Below are positions 27,063-35,223 of a stretch of DNA of 47,837 bases, one piece after another (position 1 is the stretch's first letter; the number at the start of each line of letters is the position of its first letter). Source of the stretch: Methanothermococcus okinawensis (GTDB lineage Archaea; AGJL01; Methanococci; Methanococcales; Methanococcaceae); the NCBI GenBank assembly GCA_015662355.1, contig DQUI01000087.1, positions 1 through 47,837 on the forward strand. The letters are read 5' to 3'. The notes under the pieces are model-generated. The model did no database searches, was not told the origin of the DNA, and worked only from the letters and a program-made list of their open reading frames with translations. Both the position numbers and the translations under genes were made by a program.

Positions 27063-28169
27063 TTGCAGTTTGTACATATAGCAGATAACCACCTTGGATA
27101 TAGGCAGTACAACTTAGACGAGAGGGAGAGGGATATATACAGGGCATTTAAGGAGTGCATAGACAAGATAGTAGAGATAAAGCCAGACTTTGTTGTACAC
27201 TGTGGGGATCTCTTTGAACACTCAGAACCTTCTGTTAACGCCCTATATACAGCGATAGAAGGTTTTAAAAAATTGAAGGATCACAACATACCTGTCTATA
27301 TAATCCATGGAAATCACGACAAACCTAAGAGGGATTCTAAGAAATCTCCCTTTACAATACTTAAAAGTATCCTAGGTAAATCCTTTACAACATTCGTTAG
27401 AAAGAAGTATCACATATTGGAAAAGGAGGGTAAGGAAATATTTATAGGGGGCAGTGATTTCACCTCAAAGAGTAACATACATACCCTCCTTGAGACCTAT
27501 AGAACTATAGAGCAGGCCTCTAAAGATTACAAACATAGGATACTCCTTTTCCACCAGAGTGTATACTCCTACTCCAACCTTCCAACCTATGAGATACAGT
27601 TAAATGATCTCCCCCAGGGATTTAAATACTACGCTGGAGGACATATACATCGGCGGATATTGAAGAGGTTAGAGGATGGGGTTTTCGCCTACAGCGGTTC
27701 CACAGAGATATACACCTACGACGAATACGAAGATTACGAGAAAAATGGAAAGGGATTTTATCTCGTGGATATCAGTGGAGATGACTGTGATGTGGAGAGG
27801 ATAGATATAAGATGTAGGGACTTTGTAGTGGAGAGGGCTATAACAGATAGGGAATCCCTTAACAGATTCCTGGAAAAGTTAAGGTCTAAAGATAAACCTG
27901 TAGTTATCTGCTCAGTTCTCAGGGATCTAGCTGAGAAGGTGGAGAAAGCACTGGAAAATAGGGAAACCCTCTACAACAGGATAACGTATCTAGATAACAT
28001 CACTGAAGAGGAGATCCTGGACATCCTTCATACAGATGTGGATGAGATATTCAAGGAGTTCCTGAAGAGTAGGAATTACGATGTAGATTTTGTATATGGA
28101 ATATACGAGGAGGTAACAAAGGGAGGAAACCTCTACAAGTATCTAGAGGACTACCTTAGGAACTTTTAA
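27063..28169 (+). CDS. mre11: Mre11 double-strand-break repair nuclease
   Basis: Mre11 is the Mn-dependent nuclease of the Mre11-Rad50 complex. All phosphodiesterase motifs are present: HIADNHLG, VVHCGDLFEHSEPS, IIHGNHDKP, LLFHQSVYS and YYAGGHIHRRI. The 368-residue length and the C-terminal capping and Rad50-binding region look complete. The ORF track begins at a GTG that is part of the Shine-Dalgarno. The GGTGAT-CACC-TTG arrangement matches the 4-nt spacing seen at many ATGs here, so I choose TTG 27063. No rad50 follows; the next gene is convergent RNase Z, overlapping by 4 bp. Confidence 0.92.
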   Translation: MQFVHIADNHLGYRQYNLDERERDIYRAFKECIDKIVEIKPDFVVHCGDLFEHSEPSVNALYTAIEGFKKLKDHNIPVYIIHGNHDKPKRDSKKSPFTILKSILGKSFTTFVRKKYHILEKEGKEIFIGGSDFTSKSNIHTLLETYRTIEQASKDYKHRILLFHQSVYSYSNLPTYEIQLNDLPQGFKYYAGGHIHRRILKRLEDGVFAYSGSTEIYTYDEYEDYEKNGKGFYLVDISGDDCDVERIDIRCRDFVVERAITDRESLNRFLEKLRSKDKPVVICSVLRDLAEKVEKALENRETLYNRITYLDNITEEEILDILHTDVDEIFKEFLKSRNYDVDFVYGIYEEVTKGGNLYKYLEDYLRNF

Positions 28170-29098
28170 ACTATCTTCACTGGATACTCCATAAAGTCCT
28201 CTGCCACTATAACATCTATATCTTTCTCTTTTCTAAGTGTTTCAACCTCCTTTAGATAGTCCTCTCCCTCCTCCTCATATCTTGCAGAGATGTGGGTTAG
28301 TATAAGTTTCTCCACCTTTGCAACACACCCGATGTTTATAGCATCCTCTACTGTAGAGTGCATAGTCTCAATGGCGTGCTCCCTCTTAGTACTGTCAAAG
28401 GTAGCCTCGTGGATCAATATCTTACAGTCCAGGGATCTTATAAACTCTCCAAAGCCCTTAACAGGTAGGGTGTCCCCACTGTAAGCCACAGATATCCCTC
28501 TCTTTGGAGGAAGGAGGACTTCCTCAGGGTATATCTTTTTTCCACTCCTAGATATTACAGGGTATCCCTCTTTCAACCTTCTAAGATCTGGTCCTATTTT
28601 TACCCCTAGATCTATCGCCCTCTTTATATCCAACTGTGGTTTTTTCTTCTCCTTAAATATATAACCTAGTGTAGGTACTGAGTGTTTCATAGGGTAGGAG
28701 TACACCTGATAACTCTCCTCATCTAGGACACACTGGGGTTTGTCAGTGGGAACCTCCTGTATATATACGTCAAAGGTTGTATGGAAACCTAACTTCATTA
28801 TACATTTCATTATCTCCTCAGTTTCAGGGGGACCGTATATATAAATAGGGGTAGTTCTCTTATTTAGCCCCATAGATTGTAGAAGGCCTGAGATACCTAG
28901 TATATGATCCCCATGGAGGTGAGAGATAAATATATACTTTACCTTCATAGGTGAGATATCTGTATAGATCATCTGCCTCTGGGTACCCTCTCCACAGTCG
29001 AATAGGAGCACATCACCTCTGTATTTAAGGGCAATTGAGGGCTGGTTTCTCTTCTTTGTAGGTATGGAAGAACCTGTTCCCAGGAATACTATCTTCAT
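28166..29098 (-). CDS. rnz: Ribonuclease Z (tRNA 3'-end processing)
   Basis: RNase Z cuts the 3' trailer from tRNA precursors. The 310-residue short-form enzyme shows GTGSSIPTKKRNQPSIAL, LLFDCGEGTQRQ, the zinc motif FISHLHGDHILG (HxHxDH), the exosite-type insert between about residues 150 and 205, VAYSGDTLPV, LIHEATFD and LILTHISARY. Its start has GGGATACT upstream. It is 8 bp downstream of the TrmB-like gene on the same strand and converges on mre11. Confidence 0.95.
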   Translation of the reverse strand: MKIVFLGTGSSIPTKKRNQPSIALKYRGDVLLFDCGEGTQRQMIYTDISPMKVKYIFISHLHGDHILGISGLLQSMGLNKRTTPIYIYGPPETEEIMKCIMKLGFHTTFDVYIQEVPTDKPQCVLDEESYQVYSYPMKHSVPTLGYIFKEKKKPQLDIKRAIDLGVKIGPDLRRLKEGYPVISRSGKKIYPEEVLLPPKRGISVAYSGDTLPVKGFGEFIRSLDCKILIHEATFDSTKREHAIETMHSTVEDAINIGCVAKVEKLILTHISARYEEEGEDYLKEVETLRKEKDIDVIVAEDFMEYPVKIV

Positions 29099-29106
29099 AG
29101 TATCCC

Positions 29107-29505
29107 TTATCTTCTGTTTTTAACGTACTCCTGAATATAGTCCTCTAACTCCCCAGTATCTATAGCTTCTATCCACCTTTTAACCTCATCACGCCACTCC
29201 TCTATAGTTTTTAATATTTTCTCTCTAACCTCAGTAAAGGGAATTGCCTCGTATCTGTAAAAATACCCACCCTTTTTAAGATTCACCTGTTTCCTCCTAA
29301 CAAGACCTGCCCTTATTAAGTTCTGCATAGATCTCTGAATTGTACTCCTGTCCCTATTTAACAACTCTGCAATGGCACTAACCTTAGAGGGGCCATTCTT
29401 TAAAAGTGTAAGATACACTGCAACATCTAAAGGCTTTATATCAAATATACAGCACATGATATTTTCCAAGGTTAAGGTAGGTGATTTTGAGAGAGGTCTA
29501 TTCAT
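29107..29505 (-). CDS. TrmB-like winged-helix transcriptional regulator
   Basis: This 132-residue protein has an HTH of TrmB type: LDVAVYLTLLKNGPSKVSAIAELLNRDRSTIQRSMQNLIRAGLVRRK. A wing (LKKGGYFYRYEAIPF) and a C-terminal helix follow, with no sugar-binding domain. It is co-directional with RNase Z (8-bp gap) and divergent from gatB. Start ATG has GGTGATTTA upstream. A TATA-like TCTTTTATATTTAAG on the minus strand lies just upstream of the start. Targets cannot be inferred from the sequence beyond possible autoregulation. Confidence 0.8.
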   Translation of the reverse strand: MNRPLSKSPTLTLENIMCCIFDIKPLDVAVYLTLLKNGPSKVSAIAELLNRDRSTIQRSMQNLIRAGLVRRKQVNLKKGGYFYRYEAIPFTEVREKILKTIEEWRDEVKRWIEAIDTGELEDYIQEYVKNRR

Positions 29506-29622
29506 TAAATCACCAGTTATGTTTTTATGGTACTTAAATATAAAAGAGTAGATTATCTCTATTAATAATTTTTATAGTAATGGGAGTTTTTGGAAGTATG
29601 TAGAAAGTATATGGTGATAGTA

Positions 29623-31041
29623 ATGGACAGAGAGGCTACTATGAAGTGTGGTTTAGAGATACATGTTCAAGTAGAGACTAAATCTAAACTCTTCTGTAGA
29701 TGTCCAACTAATTACAGCGAGGTACCTCCAAATACTAACATATGTCCTGTATGTATTGGGCTCCCTGGGGCAAGACCTATGCCTCCAAATAAGAAGGCTA
29801 TAGATATTGCCATCATGGTGGCAAAGATGCTAAACTGTGAGATAGTACTTAACAGAGATATCTACTTTCAGAGGAAACACTACGACTACCCAGATCTACC
29901 TAGTGGTTATCAGAGAACAACTGTTCCTATAGGCATAGATGGAAAATTCCTAGATATTGGAATAGCAGAGGTACATTTAGAGGAGGATCCTGGACAGTAC
30001 AAACCTGACTTAGGTCTTGTAGACTATAACAGAAGTGGTATACCCCTTATCGAAATCGTCACTGAGCCAGATATAAGCTCTCCTGAAGAGGCCAGGGAGT
30101 TTCTAAAACAGTTGATGAGGTTGTTTAGATATATTGGACATCTCAGGGGAGAGGGTACAATGAGGGTAGATGTAAACATCTCTGTGAACTACAACGGTAT
30201 CCAGGGAAACAGGGTTGAGGTAAAGAACGTTAACTCTATCAAGGGAGTTTACAAGGTTCTAAAGTACGAGTTCATAAGGCAGAAGAATATTCTCAAGAGA
30301 GGAGGGGAGGTTAAAAGGGAGACCAGGGGGTTTATGGAGTCTCAGATGATCACAAGGGGTATGAGAACCAAGGAAACTGCAGAGGATTACAGGTATATAC
30401 CTGACCCTGATATCCTACCTATTGTAATAGAGGAGAGGTGGGTTAAAGAGGTAGAGTCTCAGATGCCAGAGACTCCCTTAGAGAAGGAGAAGAGGTTTGT
30501 AAGGGAGTATGGAATAAAGGAGGAGGATGCAAAGGTTCTAGTCTCTGACTTAGCCCTTGCAGAAGTCTTTGAGAAGGTTGTCCAGGATCTAGGATTAGAG
30601 GAGAGAAATGTAAACCTTGCAGTAACTTGGATAAGGAACGAGTTAAAAAGGGTTCTAGCCTACAACAAGATAGACTTCCTGGAGAGTAACTTGAAACCAG
30701 AGCATCTTACAGAACTTATAAGACTTATCAACGACAACGTCATAAGTCAGAAGATCGCTAAAAAGGTCATTGAGATAATGGTGGAACAAAGGGGTAGTAA
30801 GTCTCCAAGGGAGATTGTAGAGGAGATGGGATTAACTGTAATCACTGAAGATGATGTTCTTCTAAAGGCCTGTGAGGAGGCTATTAAAAACAATCCAAAG
30901 GCAGTTAAGGATTATTTAGAGGGGAATAAGGTAGCCCTCCACTTCCTCATGGGTCAGGTGATGAAGTTAACTAGGGGAAGAGCTGAACCTAAGAAGGTTG
31001 TTAAAATACTGAAGGAGAAGTTAGATAGTAATAGGTCATAA
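29623..31041 (+). CDS. gatB: Aspartyl/glutamyl-tRNA amidotransferase subunit B
   Basis: GatB is the kinase/tRNA-binding subunit of GatCAB, which converts mischarged Asp-tRNA(Asn) (and possibly Glu-tRNA(Gln)) to the amide. The sequence has MKCGLEIHVQVETKSKLFCRC, zinc-type cysteines in CRCP and CPVCIGLPG, RKHYDYPDLPSGYQ, VHLEEDPGQY and RVDVNISVN, then a helical YqeY-like tail. I place the start at ATG 29623 because GGTGAT lies 4 nt upstream; the ORF-track start 29590 adds 11 unsupported residues. Length is 472. gatA and gatC are not in this window. Confidence 0.95.
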   Translation: MDREATMKCGLEIHVQVETKSKLFCRCPTNYSEVPPNTNICPVCIGLPGARPMPPNKKAIDIAIMVAKMLNCEIVLNRDIYFQRKHYDYPDLPSGYQRTTVPIGIDGKFLDIGIAEVHLEEDPGQYKPDLGLVDYNRSGIPLIEIVTEPDISSPEEAREFLKQLMRLFRYIGHLRGEGTMRVDVNISVNYNGIQGNRVEVKNVNSIKGVYKVLKYEFIRQKNILKRGGEVKRETRGFMESQMITRGMRTKETAEDYRYIPDPDILPIVIEERWVKEVESQMPETPLEKEKRFVREYGIKEEDAKVLVSDLALAEVFEKVVQDLGLEERNVNLAVTWIRNELKRVLAYNKIDFLESNLKPEHLTELIRLINDNVISQKIAKKVIEIMVEQRGSKSPREIVEEMGLTVITEDDVLLKACEEAIKNNPKAVKDYLEGNKVALHFLMGQVMKLTRGRAEPKKVVKILKEKLDSNRS

Positions 31042-31068
31042 TCTGTTTTTTAACTATGGTGGGATAAA

Positions 31069-32295
31069 TTGAATAGGGAGCTCAACCCTAAGGAAACTGT
31101 AATTATACTGTGGTTTATATCCTTTATTACTATGCTTGGTATAGGTTTAATAGCGCCCCTTATATCAAAGTACGCCCAACTCCTCGGGGCATCAAACTTT
31201 GAGATCGGTATAGTATTTGGCTCATTTGCCCTTGCAAGAACCTTTGCACAGATACCTGTAGGATATCTCTCAGATAGATACGGGAAGAAGATATTTTTAC
31301 TCCTAGGTATATTCTTCTACGGCTTCTTCACAATACTCTATCCCTTTGCAAACTCAGTAATCCATCTGATAGTGTTGAGAATACTTAATGGAATATCCTC
31401 TTCCTTTATAAATCCAGTGGCTGGAGCCTACGTTGCCACAGTTGCACCTAGGGGAAAACTTGGAGAGTACATAGGATTATTCAACTCTGCACTACCTTTA
31501 GGTTTCTCCCTTGGACCTCTACTGGGAGGGATTATGGCACGTTTTTACGGGATAGAGGCACCTTTCTACTTCTGTGGTATTCTAAGTTTCATATCCTTCT
31601 TTATCTGTCTCTTTAAATTAAAAAATATAGAGATAAAGAGGGACGGGAGTTTCAGATACGTCTCAAAACTTATAGTAAAATACAGGGGACCCCTTAAGAG
31701 AAGGTTTTTCTCTCTAGAATTTTTAAGGGATAGACACTTCCGCTCTGCCTTTATTATAAACATGGCGTACTACGTGGTGAACACTGGTATTATCGCCTAT
31801 CTAGTGGTTTACGTCAGTGACTATCTAGGACTAGATCAAGTTGGTATCTTGATTGCCTCTACAAACTTAACTATGGGTGCCCTCCAGAGGAAATTTGGAG
31901 AGATATACGATAGAACAGGGGGAACTTTGTTAATATGTGGAGGACTTCTCTTAAGTGCCCTAGGGTTATATCTCCTCTCCATATTTCCCCAATACCTTAC
32001 AACTGTTTCCCCTATCCTCAAGATATTTTCCGCCTTAGAGCTGGTAGCTATTGGTGGAAGTATGTATCTCCCTGCTGTAAACGCCCTGGCTATGAAGGGG
32101 ATAGATATAGGGGAGAAGGGAGCAGCTATGGGGCTGTTTACCACAAGTTTAAATATTGGAATGTTCCTAGGTGCTGTAGTGTTAGGATACCTGGCAGATC
32201 TCTTTGGACTCTCAAACATGTACAAGATATCCTCTCTTATACTAACTGCTGTAGGGTTATACTCCTACTTCTCTATGAGGCTCTTTTATAGATAG
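31069..32295 (+). CDS. Major facilitator superfamily transporter
   Basis: The 408-residue protein has about 12 hydrophobic segments and the MFS loop motif between TM2 and TM3 (GYLSDRYGKKIFLLLGI), with a related copy in the second half (ERKFGEIYDRTGG-like region ALQRKFGEIYDRTGGTLL). TM4-5 contain VAPRGKLGEYIGLFNSALPLGFSLGPLLGG, which resembles drug/metabolite exporters. The substrate is unknown. The start is TTG with GGTGGGA upstream. It follows gatB by 27 bp and precedes pcm by about 60 bp. Confidence 0.88.
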   Translation: MNRELNPKETVIILWFISFITMLGIGLIAPLISKYAQLLGASNFEIGIVFGSFALARTFAQIPVGYLSDRYGKKIFLLLGIFFYGFFTILYPFANSVIHLIVLRILNGISSSFINPVAGAYVATVAPRGKLGEYIGLFNSALPLGFSLGPLLGGIMARFYGIEAPFYFCGILSFISFFICLFKLKNIEIKRDGSFRYVSKLIVKYRGPLKRRFFSLEFLRDRHFRSAFIINMAYYVVNTGIIAYLVVYVSDYLGLDQVGILIASTNLTMGALQRKFGEIYDRTGGTLLICGGLLLSALGLYLLSIFPQYLTTVSPILKIFSALELVAIGGSMYLPAVNALAMKGIDIGEKGAAMGLFTTSLNIGMFLGAVVLGYLADLFGLSNMYKISSLILTAVGLYSYFSMRLFYR

Positions 32296-32354
32296 TTAAC
32301 AACTAATACCTCCTGAGACGTAAATGAGCTAATTCAAAAGGGAGAGTGAAAAAC

Positions 32355-33005
32355 ATGAACGTTATAGAGGAGATGATTCCAGTAGTGGAGCATTTAAAGA
32401 GGGCAGGGTATATTAAAAATGAGAAAGTTATCCAGGCCCTTTTAAAGGTTCCAAGGGAGGAGTTCCTACCAGAGGAGTTGAAGAAGTACGCCTATATAGA
32501 TACACCTCTAAGTATTGGATACGGCCAGACTATCTCTGCAATACATATAATAGGTATGATGTGTGAGGCGCTAGATCTAAAGGAGGGACAGAAGGTTTTA
32601 GAGGTAGGTACAGGCTCAGGGTATCACGCTGCAGTAGTAGCTGAGATCGTTGGAAAAGATGGACTGGTAGTAACTATAGAGAGGATACCTCAGCTGGCGG
32701 AGAGAGCTAGGAAGACACTTAAGAGGTTAGGTTATGACAACGTTATAGTTGTATGTGGAGACGGTACTCTAGGGTATCCCCCTCTATCCCCCTACGACAG
32801 AATATACGTTACTGCAGCAGGACCTAAGATACCTAAACCACTGATAGATCAGTTAAAGGATAGGGGGAAGTTGGTGGCCCCTGTAGGTAAGGACATTCAG
32901 GAGTTGATACTCCTGGAGAAGAGGGGAAATAAAATATTCAAGAAAAAGTTAGGTCAGGTTGCATTTGTTCCCCTTATTGGAGAGGAGGGATGGAAGGAGT
33001 ATTAA
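32355..33005 (+). CDS. pcm: Protein-L-isoaspartate O-methyltransferase
   Basis: Pcm repairs isoaspartyl residues in aged proteins using SAM, useful at high temperature. The family blocks are [31 protein letters not shown], the SAM motif [50 protein letters not shown], and the C-terminal [10 protein letters not shown]. The ORF-track start is a GTG at 32346; ATG 32355 (216 residues) is the more likely start, with GGGAGAGTGA upstream. Its stop codon lies inside the 22-bp palindrome described separately. Confidence 0.95.
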   Translation: MNVIEEMIPVVEHLKRAGYIKNEKVIQALLKVPREEFLPEELKKYAYIDTPLSIGYGQTISAIHIIGMMCEALDLKEGQKVLEVGTGSGYHAAVVAEIVGKDGLVVTIERIPQLAERARKTLKRLGYDNVIVVCGDGTLGYPPLSPYDRIYVTAAGPKIPKPLIDQLKDRGKLVAPVGKDIQELILLEKRGNKIFKKKLGQVAFVPLIGEEGWKEY

Positions 33006-33021
33006 CTTATATAAGTTAATA
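33000..33021. promoter_or_regulatory. Perfect 22-bp palindrome containing a TATA-like core
   Basis: TATTAACTTATATAAGTTAATA (22 bp, quoted in two halves: TATTAACTTAT and ATAAGTTAATA) is perfectly self-complementary. Its centre TTATATAA can act as a TATA box about 40 bp upstream of the thioredoxin-like start. An operator overlapping the TATA box, so that a dimeric regulator blocks TBP, is the simplest reading. The left arm includes the pcm stop codon. Confidence 0.5.
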
Positions 33022-33049
33022 AAAACAACAATACTTAGAGGTGATACTA

Positions 33050-33298
33050 ATGATAATCAAAGTGCTAGGAACAGGATGTCCCAAGTGTAAAAAAACCTAC
33101 GAGAATGTTAAGAGGGCTGTGGAGGAGTTAGGGATAGATGCAGAGATCCAGAAGATTGAGGATATAGAGGAGATATCTGAGTGGGTTATGCTCACCCCAG
33201 GGGTGGTCTTTGACGATGTAGTAGTATTTGAAGGTAAGATACCAACTGTAGAGGAGATAAAGAAGGAATTAATAGATTACTTAAAGATTAAAAACTGA
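33050..33298 (+). CDS. Small thioredoxin/glutaredoxin-like redox protein (CPKC)
   Basis: The 82-residue protein MIIKVLGTGCPKCKKTYENV has a CXXC at residues 10 and 13, then a minimal thioredoxin fold ending PTVEEIKKELIDYLK, the archaeal redox-disulfide family related to MTH895. The cis-proline region appears as MLTPGVVFDDVVVFEG. Start ATG 33050 is set by GGTGAT 4 nt upstream; the ORF-track GTG is part of that site. It heads a three-gene group with the CGGC protein (10-bp gap) and tetraether synthase. A role as electron or disulfide carrier is inferred from the motif. Confidence 0.88.
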   Translation: MIIKVLGTGCPKCKKTYENVKRAVEELGIDAEIQKIEDIEEISEWVMLTPGVVFDDVVVFEGKIPTVEEIKKELIDYLKIKN

Positions 33299-33308
33299 GG
33301 TGATAGAA

Positions 33309-33701
33309 ATGAAGATAGCTATAATTGCATGTGAAAAGATGACTAAAATGGGATGTCCAGGGAAGGAGGCCTGTGTATCCTGCTTCAAGGCAGTGAATGA
33401 AAAGAGTGGAGCCTTTGAGAGATACAGGGATGTGGAGTTAGTGGCATTTACCAACTGTGGAGGTTGTCCAGGGAAGAGGTTTTCATCTAGGATAAAGCTT
33501 CTTAAAAATGTCTCCAATGTAGAGGCTATCCATATAGCAAACTGTACCTTTTTAGAACCTAAATGTCCATACATAGACTTTGAAAAAATCAGTGAAAAGT
33601 TGATGAAGGAGTTAGGGATTCCTATAGTATTTGGTACCCACACGATGATAAAAAAAGATATTCTAGTATGTAGTTGTGAAGAGGGGCGTAAGGAGGAATA
33701 A
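33309..33701 (+). CDS. CGGC-domain cysteine-rich protein
   Basis: This protein of about 130 residues has nine cysteines, including CEKMTKMGCPGKEACVSC near the N-terminus, TNCGGCPGKR (the CGGC signature), ANCTFLEPKCPY and VCSCEEG at the end. CGGC proteins are presumed metal- or iron-sulphur-binding, with no established biochemical role that I know. ATG 33309 has GGTGAT 4 nt upstream, immediately after the thioredoxin-like stop, indicating tight translational linkage. The tetraether synthase gene follows after 25 bp. Confidence 0.82.
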   Translation: MKIAIIACEKMTKMGCPGKEACVSCFKAVNEKSGAFERYRDVELVAFTNCGGCPGKRFSSRIKLLKNVSNVEAIHIANCTFLEPKCPYIDFEKISEKLMKELGIPIVFGTHTMIKKDILVCSCEEGRKEE

Positions 33702-33726
33702 CTATTATTTTTAAGGGGAGATAAAT

Positions 33727-35214
33727 ATGAAGGAGGTTATAGATAGGACACTATCCATCTGTCCTAAATGTTTTAAAAGGATCCCTGCTATCTTCTACGA
33801 AGAGGAAAATGTTGTGTATATAGAGAAGATATGCCCTGAACATGGGATGTTTAAAGATATCTACTGGAGCGATGCCCAGTTATACAAAAAATTCAACAGC
33901 TACGAGTATATATCTAGTGTTAAGGTTACTCACAGGGAGACAGAGAAAGGCTGCCCCTACGACTGTGGCCTATGTCCCAACCACAAAACTCCAACAGTAC
34001 TTGCAAATATAGACCTTACTAACAGGTGCAACTTAAACTGTCCCATATGTTTTGCAAATGCAGGGAAAACTGGAGTAGTCTATGAACCAAGTTTCCAGGA
34101 AGTAAAGAGGATGATGGAGATCTTGAGAAGTGAGATTCCCCCAACCCCTGCTATACAGTTTGCAGGGGGAGAACCTACACTGAGGGAGGATCTCTTCCAT
34201 ATTATAGAACTAGCTAAAGAAATGGGATTCTTACATACCCAGTTAGCTACAAACGGTTTGAAGTTGAAGAACAGGGAGTACGTAAGAAAACTTAAAGAAG
34301 TTGGGCTATCAACAATCTACCTCCAATTTGACGGGATATCAGAGAGACCTTACTTAATAGCCAGGGGGAGAAACCTTCTACCCTTTAAGATGAAGGTAAT
34401 TGAGAACTGTAGGGATGTAGGTTTCAACAGTGTAGTGCTAGTCCCTACTCTAGTTAAAGGGGTTAACGATGGAGAGGTAGGGGATATAATAAGATATGGA
34501 ATAAAAAACTTTGACGTTATTAGAGGTGTTAACTTCCAACCAGTCTCCTTTACTGGAAGAATAGAGGAGGAGAAGAGATTAGAAGGGAGGATAACAATTC
34601 CTGACTTTATAAGGTTAGTGGAGGAGCAGACCCATGGGGAGATTAGTAGGGAGGACTTCTATCCTGTACCTGTTGTCGCCCCAATATCCCTCTTTGTAGA
34701 AAATATACTAGATAGGAAAAAACCTGTTCTAGGATCCCATCAACACTGTGGTGTATCCACCTACGTATTTGTTGAAGATGGGAAGATGATACCCTTCCCA
34801 AGATTCTTTGACGTTGAAGGCTTTTTAGAACTTATAAAGGAGAAAAATGAGGAGTTAATAGAGGGAAAGAAATCTAAAATTAGATCTGTTCTAGATTTAA
34901 GTTTAAGTATATTGAAACTTATTGACAGAGATAGAGCACCTAAAAGTATCAACGTAAAAACTTTGGCCAACTTTATAGTGGATATACTTAGAGGTAGTTA
35001 CACCTCCCTTGTCAAGTTACACCATAGTGTTCTTATGATCGGCTGTATGCACTTTATGGATCCTTACAACTTCGATATAAGGAGATGTGAAAGGTGCTGT
35101 ATCCACTACGCCCTACCAGATGGAAGGGTTATACCTTTCTGTACCTTTAACACTATACATCGACCTCTAATGTTCAAGGGACAATCCTGTTCTGGAGAAA
35201 AAGATAATAATTAA
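33727..35214 (+). CDS. tes: Radical SAM tetraether lipid synthase (Tes, MJ0619-like)
   Basis: Tes joins two archaeol chains tail to tail to make GDGT/macrocyclic archaeol membrane lipids; its M. jannaschii homologue MJ0619 was earlier linked to pterin methylation. The radical SAM motif is CNLNCPIC (Cys101, 105, 108). Auxiliary metal sites are suggested by CPKC and CPEHG at the N-terminus, GCPYDCGLCPNHK (about 75-87), HCGVST and a C-terminal block MIGCMHFMDPYNFDIRRCERCC. QFAGGEPTLREDLF is the GGE motif. The 495-residue length fits. The short leader has GGGGAGATAA. Upstream redox genes may supply electrons, but that is inference. Confidence 0.9.
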   Translation: MKEVIDRTLSICPKCFKRIPAIFYEEENVVYIEKICPEHGMFKDIYWSDAQLYKKFNSYEYISSVKVTHRETEKGCPYDCGLCPNHKTPTVLANIDLTNRCNLNCPICFANAGKTGVVYEPSFQEVKRMMEILRSEIPPTPAIQFAGGEPTLREDLFHIIELAKEMGFLHTQLATNGLKLKNREYVRKLKEVGLSTIYLQFDGISERPYLIARGRNLLPFKMKVIENCRDVGFNSVVLVPTLVKGVNDGEVGDIIRYGIKNFDVIRGVNFQPVSFTGRIEEEKRLEGRITIPDFIRLVEEQTHGEISREDFYPVPVVAPISLFVENILDRKKPVLGSHQHCGVSTYVFVEDGKMIPFPRFFDVEGFLELIKEKNEELIEGKKSKIRSVLDLSLSILKLIDRDRAPKSINVKTLANFIVDILRGSYTSLVKLHHSVLMIGCMHFMDPYNFDIRRCERCCIHYALPDGRVIPFCTFNTIHRPLMFKGQSCSGEKDNN

Positions 35215-35223
35215 TATTCTCTT

